64,000 nucleotides of DNA, taken from positions 1 through 64,000 of the forward strand of contig CAJOLZ010000015.1 in the NCBI GenBank assembly GCA_905235575.1. Direction: 5' to 3'. The notes beneath the pieces are model-generated. The model worked only from the letters and a program-made list of their open reading frames with translations. It ran no database searches and was not told the origin of the DNA. The translations under genes were made by a program, and so were the position numbers. Positions 53,417-60,199 of the stretch are shown here, piece after piece (the first letter of the stretch is position 1; each line of letters opens with the position of its first letter). This DNA is from an uncultured Bacteroidaceae bacterium. Its GTDB lineage: Bacteria > Bacteroidota > Bacteroidia > Bacteroidales > Bacteroidaceae.

Positions 53417-53592
53417 CAAAGGTACGAATAAGCGAGCAAAGTGCAAAACGAAAAGGAAATTTTCAGTTTCGCACTTTCGAGCGGAAGTACGTTCGAACGC
53501 AGTTCAAAGGTGTGAATAAGCGAGCAAAGTGCAAAACGAAAAGGAAATTTTCAGTTTCGCACATTCGGGCGAGAGTACGTTCGAACGCAGTT
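53417..53592 (-). promoter_or_regulatory. Tandemly duplicated 88-bp promoter cassette of argS
   Basis: Copies at 53417-53504 and 53505-53592 match over about 88 bp with only a few differences. The copy near the gene has TTTG (53444-53447), 19-bp spacer and TACCTTTG (53417-53424). In the far copy the -7 box has changed (caccTTTG), so it is probably inactive. A short third start (caaggg) follows at 53593. Confidence 0.88.
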
Positions 53593-53680
53593 CAAGGGAA
53601 CGTTTCATCGGATGTGATAATTTGTGAATAATACTTACACTTTTCTGAGCGCATTCTCTGGATGAATTGAATTTTCGCTT

Positions 53681-53739
53681 TCGCAGCATGTTTCGTCGGC
53701 TGTCGCACTGTGCTGCGACGGGCGACGCACCACGCTGCG
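53681..53739. repeat. 22-nt-period palindromic array R9 (3 units, first degenerate)
   Basis: Units tcgcagcatgtttcg, tcgcactgtgctgcg and acgcaccacgctgcg with linkers tcggctg and acgggcg, then ttttt. Front part of element B. Confidence 0.88.
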
Positions 53740-53960
53740 TTTTTCTGCGGACCGCGTTTTCAGACCGAAATCAGGGCGGACGAAATAATTTTGCAGAATT
53801 TTCGATTGCTGATAATCAAGGGGTTGAGATTCCGTTGTTTCCTGCTGCGCATGCTGTTGCACCGAACATCATCCATTCTCATCGCTCCTCACACCCTTTT
53901 TGGGAGCCCCTTGCAGTCGGCCGTTTGTGCGAATCTTCCGATTTCCTTACGTATGGAATC
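53681..53960 (+). repeat. Composite intergenic element B
   Basis: Array R9 followed by aattttcgattgctgataatcaag (53797-53820), atccattctcatcgctcctcac (53871-53892), a cccttttt/agcccctt tract and gaatcttccgatt (53931-53943). The same blocks appear in elements A and C. Overlapping small track ORFs are not conserved. It fills most of the 695-nt gap before the GH5 remnant. Confidence 0.7.
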
Positions 53961-54000
53961 CCTTTCTCGCTTCTGTATCGCAAGAAAAATGTCCCGTTCT

Positions 54001-54032
54001 CTTGCTTACTTCGTCTGAAACACCTAAATTTG
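54001..54032 (+). promoter_or_regulatory. Promoter retained upstream of the GH5 remnant
   Basis: CTTG (54001-54004), 20-bp spacer and TAAATTTG (54025-54032), 45 nt before the remnant's ATG at 54077. Confidence 0.6.
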
Positions 54033-54076
54033 TCTTGCACAGCATCGCGCAAACCGATAACTTAGCCCCGACTACC

Positions 54077-54344
54077 ATGGAACGACGCCAATTTCTGAAA
54101 ACCGCAGGGCGGCACGGTGTTCGTGGGCGAGTTCGGTGCGTTCAACCAGACGCCCCATGCCGCAGCACTCCTCTGGCTGAAGGACAATCTGTCGGTCTTC
54201 CGCCAACTGGGATGGGGATGGGCGCTGTGGAATCTGCGTGACTCGTTCGGTATCATGGGCAGTGGACGGCGCGACGTGGAGTATGAGAACTTCAACGGCC
54301 ACAAGCTGGACCGCCAGATGCTGAACATTCTGCAGGAGGGATGA
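54077..54344 (+). pseudogene. Glycoside hydrolase family 5 remnant (large internal deletion with frame change)
   Basis: The 5' end codes MERRQFLKTAGR, the usual Tat-like N-terminus of Bacteroidetes GH5 enzymes. The frame then changes within gcagggcggcacggtg to the other frame: TVFVGEFGAFNQTP...LKDNLSVFRQLGWGWALWNLRDSFGIM..., ending at TGA 54344. VGEFG contains the GH5 nucleophile Glu, and the rest is the C-terminal end of the barrel. Roughly 250 or more codons between the N-terminus and the nucleophile region are missing. The promoter and the terminator region remain. It is a dead gene. Confidence 0.85.
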
Positions 54345-54379
54345 CGCGGAACGGTCGCGGTGCGCAGACGTGAAGGCAC

Positions 54380-54424
54380 AAAAAAAGAGGATATACCTTT
54401 GCTCGGCATGTCCTCTTCTGTTTT
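54380..54424 (-). terminator. Terminator of the DUF349 gene
   Basis: Minus strand: agagga..tcctct stem followed by T7. The 19-nt loop is long, but the T tract is strong. Confidence 0.7.
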
Positions 54425-54439
54425 CGGTTTTATGGATGT

Positions 54440-56425
54440 TTATTCCTGCGGCGCTTCTTTGTCCTCGTTCTTCATCTGCTCGTCCACAGCCTTGATTTTC
54501 TCGGCCAGCAGGTTGAGCTCGTCGCGCAGCTTGTCCACTTTCTTCTTCATGGTGTCCACGAGCGAATTGCCCTTCTTGCTGCTCGAAGTGAGGAAGCCCA
54601 GGTTGTTTTCGTAGGTCTTCAACTCGTCGCGCATCTTTTCGTATGCACGCATCATGCGGTTGCGCTCTGCTGTCAGCCCGCCTGCTTCCTTCTCGAACTT
54701 CTGAGCCAGATTGCTTCGGAAGTTGTTCAGACGGCGCTTTGCCTGCTCGGCACCCAGCGAGTCGTAGAGTTTGTCGCATATCTCACGGTATTCCTTGTAG
54801 AGCTTGTCCTTGTCGCGGAAGGGCACGTGACCCACCTCGCCCCATTTCTGTTGCAGTGCGCGCACCTGTTGCAGCACATTCTCAGTGCCTTCCTGGGTGA
54901 GTGCTTTCAGCTGTTCAATGATGTCGCGCTTCTGTCCCAGATTGGCGTTTTCCTCTTCGCGCTGCCCTGCGGTAGCTGCTTGTTTGGCCTCGAAGAATTG
55001 GTCGCATGCGCTGACGAAGCGTTTCCACAGCGCTTCAGAGTATTTGCGGGGCACTGCGCCAATCTCTTTCCACTGCTTCTGCAGCTGTACAAGTGTGTCG
55101 CCCGTCCGTCGCCAGTCGGTGCTTTCGCGTAACGCTTCGGCTTTCTCCACCAGTTCCTTTTTGCGTGCCAGGTTGACATTCAACTCTTCTTTCAGTCGCT
55201 GGAAGAATTCAGATTTCTGTGCAAAGAACTGGTCGCATCCCTTGCGGAAACGCTCGAAGATCTGATTGTTCATCTTTTGCGGCGCATATCCGATGGTCTT
55301 CCATCGTGCCTGCAGGTCGATGATTTTCTGTGTGATGCTTTCCCAGTCGGCAAACGACTTCAGGCTGTCAGTGCCGATGGCCTCCAGTTCTTCGCATAGC
55401 GCTGTCTTGGCTGCGAGGTTCTCCTCTTCGCGCGCCTTGAGGTTCTCGAAGTGTGCCTGGTGGCGTTTGTTGATGACGGTGGAGGCTGCCTTAAAGCGGT
55501 CCCATATCTCGTCGCGCAGGTTCTTGGCCACAGGTCCGGTCTCCTTCCATTCCTGATGAAGACCCTGCAGTTGGTTGAAGGCTTGTATCACGTCGGGCAC
55601 ATCGGCCAGCGCCTCGGCTTGCTCACAGAGGCGTGTCTTTATTTCAAGGTTCTTGCGGAAGTCGTAGTCACGCAACTCGTGGCCCAGTTTCAGCAGGTCG
55701 TAGAATTTCTCCACGTAGAGCTGATAGTTCTTCCACAGTTCGGTTGCTCGTTCGGCGGGCACCGCTTTTATTTCTTTCCATTCGTTCTGCAGTGACTTGA
55801 ACTCGCTGAAGGCCTGATTGGCTTCTTCTGGTGTGGCTGCCAGTTGCTGTATGCGTTCCAGTATGGCCAGTTTGCGTTTCAGGTTGTCCTGTTTCTGTTG
55901 TTCGAGTGCTTCCTGCATGGCGGCGCGCCGTTCGCGTATGATTTGCATGGCGGCGCGGAACTCGGGCTCTGTGGGATCGATCTGAGGAATGAACTTGTCG
56001 GCCTCGCCACCGCTTTCGATGAAGGTGCGGAAGGCTTCTTGCATTTCTGCATTGTGATATTTGTAGAAGAGCACTTTCAGGTGGTCCACCTCGCTTTTCT
56101 CGCCGGCATCTTCGCCAGAGGCAATCTCCTTGATGCGCGCCACCACTTCTTCTTTGGTGAGTGTGGCAGGCGTCTCGGTCCCCTCTTCCTCTTCGCCTTC
56201 GTTTTCTGCTTCGGTCTCACCTTCGGCTTCTGGCACGGGTATGCTTTCCGTCTCAGGTTCGGGCGTGGGCTCGCTTTCGGCGGGCGTCTCGGCTGTGGGT
56301 TCTTCTACTTCGGGCGTGTCTTCAGGTGTGGTCTGTACGTCCTGAGGCACACTCTGTCCGGTCACTTCTTTCTCAGCAGACTGCTCAAGGGCAGTAGTCT
56401 CGTTAGTCTCTAAAGAGTCCATCAT
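54440..56425 (-). CDS. DUF349 domain-containing protein
   Basis: A 661-residue cytoplasmic protein. The N-terminal 95 residues are acidic and rich in E, P and T (low-complexity). They are followed by a long helical region with about six repeats of the DUF349 unit (motifs such as W.EIG.VP and LQKQWKEIGAVPRKYSEALWKRFVSACDQFFEAK; each repeat is about 70 residues), and a final coiled coil. No catalytic motif is known for the family. It is a single-gene unit followed by a terminator. The track start MMDSLETNE was kept. Confidence 0.9.
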   Translation of the reverse strand: MMDSLETNETTALEQSAEKEVTGQSVPQDVQTTPEDTPEVEEPTAETPAESEPTPEPETESIPVPEAEGETEAENEGEEEEGTETPATLTKEEVVARIKEIASGEDAGEKSEVDHLKVLFYKYHNAEMQEAFRTFIESGGEADKFIPQIDPTEPEFRAAMQIIRERRAAMQEALEQQKQDNLKRKLAILERIQQLAATPEEANQAFSEFKSLQNEWKEIKAVPAERATELWKNYQLYVEKFYDLLKLGHELRDYDFRKNLEIKTRLCEQAEALADVPDVIQAFNQLQGLHQEWKETGPVAKNLRDEIWDRFKAASTVINKRHQAHFENLKAREEENLAAKTALCEELEAIGTDSLKSFADWESITQKIIDLQARWKTIGYAPQKMNNQIFERFRKGCDQFFAQKSEFFQRLKEELNVNLARKKELVEKAEALRESTDWRRTGDTLVQLQKQWKEIGAVPRKYSEALWKRFVSACDQFFEAKQAATAGQREEENANLGQKRDIIEQLKALTQEGTENVLQQVRALQQKWGEVGHVPFRDKDKLYKEYREICDKLYDSLGAEQAKRRLNNFRSNLAQKFEKEAGGLTAERNRMMRAYEKMRDELKTYENNLGFLTSSSKKGNSLVDTMKKKVDKLRDELNLLAEKIKAVDEQMKNEDKEAPQE

Positions 56426-56486
56426 AAATTTGTTTTAAGGATTCGTTTCGGTTAATTTCGCGAATATCAAGGCACAAATTAAAACA

Positions 56487-56525
56487 AAAAAATCGTTGAA
56501 TCCTAACGAAACAACGATTTTTTTA
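56487..56525 (-). terminator. Terminator of corA
   Basis: aaatcgttg / caacgattt stem (9 bp) around a 13-nt loop; on the minus strand it ends in T7. Confidence 0.85.
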
Positions 56526-56537
56526 CCTTAAAGAGCG

Positions 56538-57464
56538 TTAAATCCATGTTTTTCGCTTGAAATACCACCAAAAGAGGACTGTTATGCCCACCGAAAGCAC
56601 CATGGCGAACGGAAAACCCCATATCCACTCTTCCATGCCGTTTTTCAGGTTCATGCCGAAGAGGCTGGCAACGAGTGTGGGGAACATGAGGATGATGCTG
56701 ATGCTGGTGAGCAGTCGCATCACGGAGTTCATGTTGTTGTTGATGATGTTGGCGTAGGTGTCCATCGTCGAGTCGAGGATGTTGGCATAGATGCCGGCCG
56801 ACTCGCGTGCCTGGCTCATCTCGATGTTCACGTCTTCGATGAGATCTTTGTCCAGTTCGTCCACGGGAAGTTTGAACTTCAGTTTCGAGAGCAGCGTCTC
56901 GTTGCCGCGGATGGAGGTGATGAAGTAGGTCAGACTGTCCTGCAGTTTCGAGAGGCGGATGAGGTCGGCGTTGTCGATGTTGTGGTCCAGGTTGGCTTTC
57001 GATTTCTCGATGAGCATGTTTATCTGTTTCAGTCGTTTCAGATACCATACCGAACTGCTCAGGAAGAGGCGGAAGACCATGTCCACCGAGTCGGTGAAGC
57101 CCACGTCGCGCTTCTGCTGGAACGAGACGAAATCAATCATCATGTTGGTCTCGAAGTTGCACACCGTGATGCATTTCTCCTTTTTCAGTATGATGCCCAG
57201 GGGAATGGTGGTATAGGGCGTGCGCGAGCGTACCTCTTTCACGTACGGGATACGCAAGATGATGAGCACCCACCCGTTGTCATATTCGTAGCGGGCGCGC
57301 TCGTCGGTATCGGCAATGTCGTTCAGGAAATAGTCGGGGATGCCCAGTGTCTGTTCCAAATAGTCGGAATCGTCTTGAGTGGGGCAAGTCACTTGAACCC
57401 AGCAGTTGGGTTCCCAATCACTGATGGTGCGCAGACCATTCGTAGTGTTCCAATAGGTTCGCAT
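56538..57464 (-). CDS. corA: CorA-type magnesium/cobalt transporter
   Basis: A 308-residue protein with the cytoplasmic N-terminal alpha/beta and long helical part (about 1-245) and two C-terminal membrane helices, the first ending in the signature LFGMNLKNG (GMN motif) and the second WGFPFAMVLSVGITVLFWWYF. It forms pentameric Mg2+ channels gated by cytosolic Mg2+. Length is as expected for bacterial CorA. The leader is about 130 nt and contains a strong hairpin and an AGGAGA-like sequence just before the ATG. Single-gene unit. Confidence 0.95.
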   Translation of the reverse strand: MRTYWNTTNGLRTISDWEPNCWVQVTCPTQDDSDYLEQTLGIPDYFLNDIADTDERARYEYDNGWVLIILRIPYVKEVRSRTPYTTIPLGIILKKEKCITVCNFETNMMIDFVSFQQKRDVGFTDSVDMVFRLFLSSSVWYLKRLKQINMLIEKSKANLDHNIDNADLIRLSKLQDSLTYFITSIRGNETLLSKLKFKLPVDELDKDLIEDVNIEMSQARESAGIYANILDSTMDTYANIINNNMNSVMRLLTSISIILMFPTLVASLFGMNLKNGMEEWIWGFPFAMVLSVGITVLFWWYFKRKTWI

Positions 57465-57488
57465 CGTTCTTCTCCTTTGTTAGTGGTT

Positions 57489-57517
57489 AGCACTGATGGG
57501 GCTGCCCCATGAGTGCT
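57489..57517 (-). promoter_or_regulatory. Strong leader hairpin just upstream of the corA start
   Basis: agcact-g-atgggg-ctg-ccccat-g-agtgct: two 6-bp stems around a G-G mismatch with a 3-nt loop. It lies about 25 nt upstream of the corA ATG, adjacent to the aaaggagaag ribosome-binding sequence. It has no T run after it. Confidence 0.6.
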
Positions 57518-57604
57518 GCGATGCGTCTCATTGGGACTGCCTACAAATTTGTTTTCTCCGCCGGATAGTCGTCCATTTTCAGTTTTTATTTGTGATTTCG
57601 ACCG

Positions 57605-57636
57605 CAAAGGTACAAAGAAGCATGCGAAAAAACAAA
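57605..57636 (-). promoter_or_regulatory. Promoter of corA
   Basis: Minus strand TTTG (57633-57636), 20-bp spacer and TACCTTTG (57605-57612). Predicted start of transcription near 57598, so the leader is about 130 nt. Confidence 0.85.
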
Positions 57637-57780
57637 TTTATTTGATTGCAAATCAATTCTCGGGTCGACAAAACTCTCTCTGACATGATTCTGGGAAAGC
57701 GTTCTGCTCTGCATGATGGACACTGATGTTTTCCTTACACTTTTCTCGCCCTTTTTTCTCGCAGAAGACGAAAAAACGTG

Positions 57781-57839
57781 CTGCAGCGTGTTCCGTCGGA
57801 TGTCGCACTGTGCTGCGACGGCTGTCGCACCACGGTGCG
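57781..57839. repeat. 22-nt-period palindromic array R10 (3 units, first degenerate)
   Basis: Units ctgcagcgtgttccg, tcgcactgtgctgcg and tcgcaccacggtgcg with linkers tcggatg and acggctg. Front part of element C. Confidence 0.88.
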
Positions 57840-58050
57840 TTTCCGCTCGAAGCGCAATTATGCACATAAAACTTGGGCGCGAAAGTCAATTCGCGAAAAA
57901 TAGGATTGCTGTGAATCAGGCACTTGAAAATTCGTCGCTGCGGAGCACGCACGCTGTCGCAACCTATGCCACCGATTCTCACGCTTGCTCACGTCGTTTT
58001 CCGAGACCCCTTGGGACATGCGTTGAGTGACATTCTTCCGAATTCGTGAC
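57781..58050 (+). repeat. Composite intergenic element C
   Basis: After array R10 come the blocks attgctgtgaatcagg (57905-57920), accgattctcacgcttgctcacg (57971-57993), ccgagaccccttgg and cattcttccgaattcgtgacattacg (58031-58056), in the same order as in elements A and B. The 58056-58083 region adds a gagccgt/acggctc hairpin near the tsaE 3' end. It occupies the 639-nt gap between corA and tsaE. Confidence 0.68.
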
Positions 58051-58103
58051 ATTACGAGCCGTTCTACGCATCTCGGACGGCTCTCTGTTTAGGCGACGTG
58101 TGT

Positions 58104-58511
58104 TCAGAACGAGAGCGAGCGGCTTCCGTCGGGTTCCTCTTGAATGGTGGCGCGTATGGCGTCGTCGGGCAGCAGTTCCTCCACCAATTCGGGCCATTCC
58201 ACCAGACACAGGTTTCCGCTCTGGAAATACTCCTCGCACCCCATGTCGAAGGCTTCGGAGAGACGGCGTATGCGATAGAAATCGAAGTGATATATGGGCT
58301 CTTGCGTGGCGTCGCGATACTCGTTCACGATGGCAAAGGTGGGCGAGGTGACCACGTCTTCCACGCCCAGCGCCTGACATAGGGCACGTATGAACGTAGT
58401 CTTTCCGGCGCCCATGGTGCCGTAGAAAGCCACCACGCGGCGTTCGTCGAGCGCCTGTGCGAATTGGGTGGCGGCCTGGGGGAGCGTGTCGAGGGTGAAG
58501 GATATTTTCAT
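58104..58511 (-). CDS. tsaE: tRNA threonylcarbamoyladenosine biosynthesis ATPase TsaE
   Basis: A 135-residue protein with GTMGAGKTTFIRALCQALG (Walker A), TSPTFAIVNEYRD and LCLVEWPELVEELLP, matching TsaE of the t6A37 tRNA-modification complex with TsaB/TsaD. It is an essential ATPase in many bacteria. It lies 112 nt downstream of porX on the same strand; no promoter of its own was seen. The C-terminus reads DGSRSLSF and is followed by element C. Confidence 0.95.
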   Translation of the reverse strand: MKISFTLDTLPQAATQFAQALDERRVVAFYGTMGAGKTTFIRALCQALGVEDVVTSPTFAIVNEYRDATQEPIYHFDFYRIRRLSEAFDMGCEEYFQSGNLCLVEWPELVEELLPDDAIRATIQEEPDGSRSLSF

Positions 58512-58623
58512 CGGTTATTGCTTGTCGTTGTCGGTCGGTGGGCTGCAGTTTTTCGGGTCGTGATGTTTCTCTGACCGGTGTGCCATGAGGCCCGGCCTCT
58601 GGGTGTGCGGTTTGTGGCGCAGT

Positions 58624-60174
58624 CTATTCTCGTTTCTTGGCCTGCATCGTTATCAGTGGAATGAGCATCTCCTCCATGCTGATGCCTCCGTGCTGGAAGG
58701 TGTTCTTGTAGTAGCCTACGTAGTAGTTGTAGTTGTTGGGATAGGCGAAGAAGTCCTCGCCGAGTGCAAAGATGTAGGCCGTGCTCAGGTTGGGCGACGG
58801 CAGTCCGGCCTGGTGCGGCTCTTTGATTTCGAACACTTCGCGTGCGTTGTATCCCAGACTCTTGCCCAACTTGTAGCGCAGGTTGGTGTTGGTGTTACGG
58901 TCGCCCACCACTTTGACGGGGTTGTAGCATCTGATGCTTCCGTGGTCGGTGGTGAGCACCACCTTGTAGTCTGTCGTGGCAAGTGCGCGGAAGAGTTCGC
59001 TCACGGGCGAATGGCGGAACCAGCTGAGCGTGATGCTGCGGTAGGCGGCCTCGTTGCTGGCCAGCTCGCGTATCATGCGGCTTTCGGTGCGGGCGTGGCT
59101 GAGCATGTCGATGAAGTTGAGCACCACCACGTTGAGGTCGTACTTCTGGAGCGACGGCAGCTGTGCGAGCAGCTTCTCGGCTGCGGACGAATCGTTGATT
59201 TTATGGTACGAGAACGTGTTGCGCAGACGGTAGCGGTCGAACTGAGTCTTGATGAGCGGTGCCTCGTTCAGGTTCTTGCCCTCCTCCGAATCCTCGTCCA
59301 CCCACAGATCGGGGAACATGCGCTCGATGATGTTGGGCATCAGTCCGCTGAAGATGGCGTTGCGCGCATATTGCGTGGCGGTGGGCAGGATGCTGCAGTA
59401 TAGGTTCTCCTCGATGGCGAAGAGGTCGGCCAGCTCGGCATAGAGCGTCCGCCACTGGTCGTAGCGGAAGTTGTCGATGACGATGAGAAAGACCTTCTCG
59501 CCCTGCTTGAGGTGGGGGAAGATGTTGGTCTTGAAGATGTCGGGGCTCATGGTGGGACGCTCGTCGGGATGTGTCATCCACTGCATGTAGTTCTTCCGGA
59601 CGAACTTCCCGAACTGTGTGTTGGCCTCGGTGCGCTGCATGGCCAGCATCTCCTTCATGTTGCTGTCGGTGTCGGACAGCTGCAACTCCCAGTCGGTGAG
59701 CCTCTTGTAAACCTCGTTCCACTCCTCGATGGTATGTGCGTCGTTGATTTGCATCCCCAGCTTGCCGAAGTCCTGGCTGTATGCCGTCTGTGTCACCTCG
59801 GTGACAATCTCTCGCTGGTGAATGTTTTTCTTGAGCGTCAGCAGAATCTGTGTGGGGTTGACGGGCTTTATCAGGTAATCGGCAATTTTTGCACCGATGG
59901 CCTGCTCCATGATGTTCTCTTCCTCACTCTTGGTGACCATCACCACCGGTGTGGCAGGCGTCTGCTCCTTGATGCGGCTCAGTGTCTCCAGTCCGCTCAG
60001 GCCCGGCATGTTCTCGTCGAGCAGGATGAGGTCGAAGGTCTGTTCCATGCAACGGTCGATGGCATCATATCCGTTGGTTACGGTCTCCACTTCGTAGCCT
60101 TTCTTCTCGAGAAAGAGAATGTGCGCCTTCAGCAGTTCAATCTCATCATCCACCCAAAGCAGTCTGTATGTCAT
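58624..60174 (-). CDS. porX: PorX: response regulator with PglZ-type alkaline-phosphatase-fold domain
   Basis: A 516-residue protein. Residues 1-120 are a receiver domain (VDDE, D53 in LILLDENMPG, K103 in LIKPVNP). Residues about 200-500 are a PglZ domain of the alkaline phosphatase superfamily (VFLIVIDNFRYDQWR, GLMPNIIERMFPD, VVLTTDHGSIR). There is no DNA-binding domain. PorX with the sensor PorY and a sigma factor controls T9SS genes in Porphyromonas. In this window no T9SS core genes are seen. Directly downstream of sprE by 25 nt. Confidence 0.95.
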   Translation of the reverse strand: MTYRLLWVDDEIELLKAHILFLEKKGYEVETVTNGYDAIDRCMEQTFDLILLDENMPGLSGLETLSRIKEQTPATPVVMVTKSEEENIMEQAIGAKIADYLIKPVNPTQILLTLKKNIHQREIVTEVTQTAYSQDFGKLGMQINDAHTIEEWNEVYKRLTDWELQLSDTDSNMKEMLAMQRTEANTQFGKFVRKNYMQWMTHPDERPTMSPDIFKTNIFPHLKQGEKVFLIVIDNFRYDQWRTLYAELADLFAIEENLYCSILPTATQYARNAIFSGLMPNIIERMFPDLWVDEDSEEGKNLNEAPLIKTQFDRYRLRNTFSYHKINDSSAAEKLLAQLPSLQKYDLNVVVLNFIDMLSHARTESRMIRELASNEAAYRSITLSWFRHSPVSELFRALATTDYKVVLTTDHGSIRCYNPVKVVGDRNTNTNLRYKLGKSLGYNAREVFEIKEPHQAGLPSPNLSTAYIFALGEDFFAYPNNYNYYVGYYKNTFQHGGISMEEMLIPLITMQAKKRE

Positions 60175-60199
60175 AGGCTCGTCTGTTTACGTTGTTTTT

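Noticed and set aside
53900-54241. 113-aa ORF as a separate protein
   Set aside because: It mixes element B, the remnant's N-terminus and out-of-frame GH5 sequence; only 12 codons are genuine.
57489-57517. Magnesium M-box riboswitch before corA
   Set aside because: The leader of about 130 nt is short and only one hairpin is clear; the M-box conserved core was not recognised.
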